Positions 61,589-64,000 of a stretch of DNA of 64,000 bases are shown piece by piece (positions within the stretch are counted from its first letter, which is position 1; each line of letters starts with the position of its first letter). The stretch is taken from assembly GCA_001604185.1 (NCBI GenBank), contig LVAV01000005.1, forward strand, positions 1-64,000, written 5' to 3'. Both the position numbers and the translations under genes were made by a program. This DNA comes from Clostridiales bacterium Firm_16. Lineage in GTDB: Bacteria > Bacillota > Clostridia > Saccharofermentanales > Saccharofermentanaceae. The notes beneath the pieces were generated by a model. That model made no database searches. It saw only the letters and a program-made list of their open reading frames with translations, and was not told the DNA's origin.

Positions 61589-63526
61589 ATGAATAAAGAT
61601 ACAATCGAGTTATTTGTTCCGGGTCGTCTGTGTCTGTTCGGTGAACATAGTGACTGGGCGGGAACAAGTAGAACGATCAATTCGGACATTGTTCCCGGGT
61701 GCGCAATTGTAACAGGAACACAACAGGGTATATATGCGCGTGCTCGTAAATCAGATATGTTTTCAGTTACAAGTCAGATCAAGGAATTGAAAGAAGGATC
61801 TTTTGAGTGTCCGATGGATCTTGAGTCTCTTAGTGCGACAGCGCATAATGGCGGATATTTCAGTTATGTAGCCGGTGTTGCCTCGTACATGTGTGAATGG
61901 TATAACGTAGGAGGGGTATCTATTGAGATCACGAAGAGAGATCTTCCTGTTAAGAAGGGACTATCCTCTTCTGCGGCGATTTGTGTACTGGTTGCACAAG
62001 CGTTTAATCAACTGTACAACTTGAACTTAAATACCCGGGGTATTATGAACATTGCATATTGGGGGGAACAAAGAACACCATCCAGGTGCGGTAGAGTAGA
62101 TCAAGCATGTGCATTTGGTCCTCATCCTGTTTCCATGGTTTTTGACGGGAATGAGATGCGCGTTGATCAGATTCCGGTAAAGAAACCTCTGTATTATGTA
62201 TTTGCCGACCTAATGGCAAAGAAGGATACAATCAAAATACTCGCTGACCTAAATAGTGGATATCCTTTCGCGAGAAACGAGAAGGAAAAAATACTTCACG
62301 AGGCACTTGGCGAGGATAATAGAAGAATAACGGCACGTGCTCGAGAATTGATAAAGATAGGAAATGCCCGTGAACTGGGGCAGTTGATGACTGAGGCGCA
62401 GGAAATCTTCGATACGAAGGTCGCGCCCATGTGTCCGGAAGAGTTACGAGCACCGGTACTTCATTCTGTTCTTAATAATTCTACGGTTAAAGATCTTACA
62501 TATGGTGGAAAAGGCGTAGGCTCACAAGGCGATGGTACAGTGCAATTCCTTGCAAAAGACCAGAAGAGCCAAGATGAATTGATTGATTTCCTTAGCCATT
62601 CATTGGGAATGTCGGCATATCCTTTGACTTTGAAGCCTCAGAAATCGATTAAAAAAGCGATAATACCTGTTGCCGGTTTTGGAACACGACTCTATCCTGA
62701 GACGAGATTTACGAAGAAAGAGTTGTGTCCCATTGTGGATCTGGATGGATTGGTGAAACCTATTCTTCTTGTCCTTCTTGAGCAACTAGATGCGATCGGG
62801 ATTGAGGAAATCTGCCTGATAATAAGCCCGGACGATGAAGAAATGTATAAGAATCTTCTTATGAAACCTCTTTCCAGGAAGCATTATGAAAAACTGCCTG
62901 AGAAGATGAAAGCGTATGAAGATAAGATGTCCAGAATCATGAAAAGACTCTCGTTTGTCACACAATTCGAGCCTAAAGGATTTGGCCATGCAGTATATCA
63001 AGCATCTTCATTTGCAGGAAAAGAACCAGTGTTGCTCCTGTTGGGTGACACGATTTATAAGAGTAATACTTCTACTCCCTGCTTAAAGCAACTTGTGGAC
63101 GAGTACGATATATATGGGAAAGCCATTGTTGCACTTCAAACGGTATCAACGGATAGTGTCTCATCGTTTGGGGTGTTTTCCGGAAAGTGGGATGACCCGG
63201 ATGAACGTATTCTTAATTGTACAAGCGTTGTGGAAAAGCCAACAACTGACTATGCGAGGGAGTATCTTGCAGTTTCAAGAAAAAAAGAACGAAATGTCTG
63301 TTGTGCGGCATTTGGTGCATATGTTCTGACGGACAAGATATTTGGTTATCTTGGTGATGCGGTTAGAGATGATCACGTGAATGAGAAAGGCGAGATCGAC
63401 CTTACTGAAGCGTTTAAGAAGGCAATTGAAGCACATGAACTGTTTGGTTTTCTGGTTGACGGGGAATCCTATGATTTGGGAAATGCAGTTGCTTATCAGG
63501 AGGCTTTTGCAAGTTATAACGTATGA
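61589..63526 (+). CDS. Sugar kinase (GHMP)-nucleotidyltransferase fusion
   Basis: 645 residues. Residues 1-345: GHMP kinase with LFVPGRLCLFGEHSDWAG, GLSSSAA (124-130) and a Gly-rich TYGGKGVGSQGDG near 305. Residues 355-645: nucleotidyltransferase of the GalU/RmlA type with VAGFGTRLYPETRFTKKELC and LLLLGDTIYKS. Together they would turn a free sugar into sugar-1-phosphate and then NDP-sugar, plausibly the donor for the glycosyltransferase. The order is kinase first; known L-fucokinase/GDP-fucose pyrophosphorylase fusions have the transferase first. ATG 61589 lies nine bases from GAGGAG; ATG 61583 is an alternative. Confidence 0.88.
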   Translation: MNKDTIELFVPGRLCLFGEHSDWAGTSRTINSDIVPGCAIVTGTQQGIYARARKSDMFSVTSQIKELKEGSFECPMDLESLSATAHNGGYFSYVAGVASYMCEWYNVGGVSIEITKRDLPVKKGLSSSAAICVLVAQAFNQLYNLNLNTRGIMNIAYWGEQRTPSRCGRVDQACAFGPHPVSMVFDGNEMRVDQIPVKKPLYYVFADLMAKKDTIKILADLNSGYPFARNEKEKILHEALGEDNRRITARARELIKIGNARELGQLMTEAQEIFDTKVAPMCPEELRAPVLHSVLNNSTVKDLTYGGKGVGSQGDGTVQFLAKDQKSQDELIDFLSHSLGMSAYPLTLKPQKSIKKAIIPVAGFGTRLYPETRFTKKELCPIVDLDGLVKPILLVLLEQLDAIGIEEICLIISPDDEEMYKNLLMKPLSRKHYEKLPEKMKAYEDKMSRIMKRLSFVTQFEPKGFGHAVYQASSFAGKEPVLLLLGDTIYKSNTSTPCLKQLVDEYDIYGKAIVALQTVSTDSVSSFGVFSGKWDDPDERILNCTSVVEKPTTDYAREYLAVSRKKERNVCCAAFGAYVLTDKIFGYLGDAVRDDHVNEKGEIDLTEAFKKAIEAHELFGFLVDGESYDLGNAVAYQEAFASYNV

Positions 63527-63624
63527 ACTGAAACAAAAGTGCAACATGAATGTAAGTTCCCGTTGTATGACTGAATTATCAGGGAATAGAGACATGGTTT
63601 GATGTATTCATTATTATCAAAACA

Positions 63625-63682
63625 GATAAAAAACGTTGGATTTTGATAAAAAACGTTGTATAATATGTAAAGTTTTGGGGGA
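63625..63682 (+). promoter_or_regulatory. Cluster promoter B with perfect 14-bp direct repeats
   Basis: TTGGAT (63636-63641), 17-base spacer, TATAAT (63659-63664), then AGTTTTGGGGGAA. GATAAAAAACGTTG occurs at 63625-63638 and again at 63645-63658, a 20-base period placing both on one helix face across the -35 region. Confidence 0.65.
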
Positions 63683-63907
63683 AACTATAGAAAGGATAAG
63701 GGAGTGGTTCGTTTGGTGATAGCAGGTAAAGAATGTATCTCCCGTAAGCTAGGGAATTTATTCGGTTGAGATGCGTGGCTAGGTAGCCTTCCGGATCACA
63801 AGGAATGAAAAAGAATAAGGAATGGACGTTCTGGTGTTTTTGCTTCCTGTTGCGGAGGAAGTTCGAGTGTCTGATGGATTGAGGGTTCACGAATGGAACC
63901 CTTCTTT
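63665..63907 (+). promoter_or_regulatory. Unassigned structured leader RNA B with terminator
   Basis: GGGAG (63700-63704) pairs with CTCCC (63739-63743 region), GTGAT (63716-63720) with ATCAC (63795-63799), matching leader A. A hairpin AGGGTTC/GAACCCT (63882-63902) followed by TCTTT closes it, so transcription attenuation is likely. The controlled gene would lie beyond the window. Confidence 0.5.
63805..63882 (+). CDS. Possible 25-residue leader peptide
   Basis: ATG to TGA inside leader B, with aromatic/cysteine-rich segment WTFWCFCFLLRR and AAGGA immediately before the ATG, which is closer than usual for a ribosome site. The stop abuts the terminator hairpin at 63882. It may instead be chance within a structured RNA. 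Confidence 0.3.
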   Translation: MKKNKEWTFWCFCFLLRRKFECLMD

Positions 63908-64000
63908 GAGTTCACCGGAGTATATAAACAGGGAATTACTGATTAGAAAATAATTTGCAGTATCATATCGATCGATTACTGGGTTGGTCGAGTGTATTTT
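63908..64000. other. Window end without a gene
   Basis: 93 AT-rich bases after leader B. No start codon with a ribosome site seen. Confidence 0.6.

Noticed and set aside
1-64000. CRISPR array, tRNA, rRNA, prophage or replication origin
   Set aside because: No regularly spaced repeats, no tRNA or rRNA sequence, and no phage structural genes were seen.

Overview
The window reads as chromosomal DNA of an anaerobic, low-to-moderate-GC Firmicute, most likely a gut or rumen Clostridia relative. This is inferred from the Trp T-box, TTG/GTG starts with strong Shine-Dalgarno sites, the O2-detoxification set (Fur/PerR-type regulator, reverse rubrerythrin, flavodiiron protein), DUF4214 and DUF285/Ig surface proteins, Thr/Glu-rich lipoprotein linkers, and many ABC/two-component modules. 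No rRNA, tRNA, CRISPR array or prophage was seen.

Layout. 0-0.25 kb: 3' end of a TnpB gene with hairpins that could be its guide RNA. 0.25-4.2 kb: TPP riboswitch and thiM-thiE-thiD-thiC. 4.3-5.4 kb: PdaA-like deacetylase lipoprotein. 5.5-8.8 kb: ABC transporter with OmpR-type two-component system. 8.9-13.8 kb: ABC ATPase, two permeases, NarL-type two-component system. 13.9-17.8 kb: AT-rich block of one secreted protein and two lipoproteins. 17.9-20.2 kb: P-type ATPase. 20.3-22.0 kb: metY behind a leader with a poly-cysteine peptide and mutually exclusive hairpins. 22.1-26.0 kb: PfkB kinase and a large repeat surface protein. 26.0-28.9 kb: MerR regulator, Trp T-box, trpB2. 29-33.4 kb (minus): MoxR, DUF58, transglutaminase. 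33.7-37.9 kb: two c-di-GMP proteins. 38-41 kb: oxidative-stress genes. 41.3-47.6 kb: DUF4214 surface protein, thioesterase, AraC regulator, GH16 glucanase, membrane GGDEF protein. 47.7-53.2 kb: a second ABC plus NarL-type module, paralogous in layout to the first. 53.2-57.5 kb: small genes, a PIN-like protein with a histone-H1-like tail, an XRE regulator, a DUF4230 protein. 57.6-64 kb: an unusual cluster of two type II thioesterases, a GT1 glycosyltransferase, a polysaccharide deacetylase and a sugar kinase-nucleotidyltransferase fusion.

Main points of interest. The metY leader looks like a cysteine-sensing attenuator. The 57.6-64 kb cluster carries three promoters sharing the same -10 and start-site sequence; two of these open leaders with a shared pairing GTGAT...ATCAC that I cannot assign to a known RNA class. 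The last promoter also holds a perfect 14-bp direct repeat with a 20-bp period. The cluster resembles tailoring and editing functions for a glycosylated assembly-line product whose synthetase would lie outside the window. The two ABC/NarL operons share an ATGAC-N4-GTCAT palindrome at the same distance from the -10 region, suggesting cross-talk or common ancestry.
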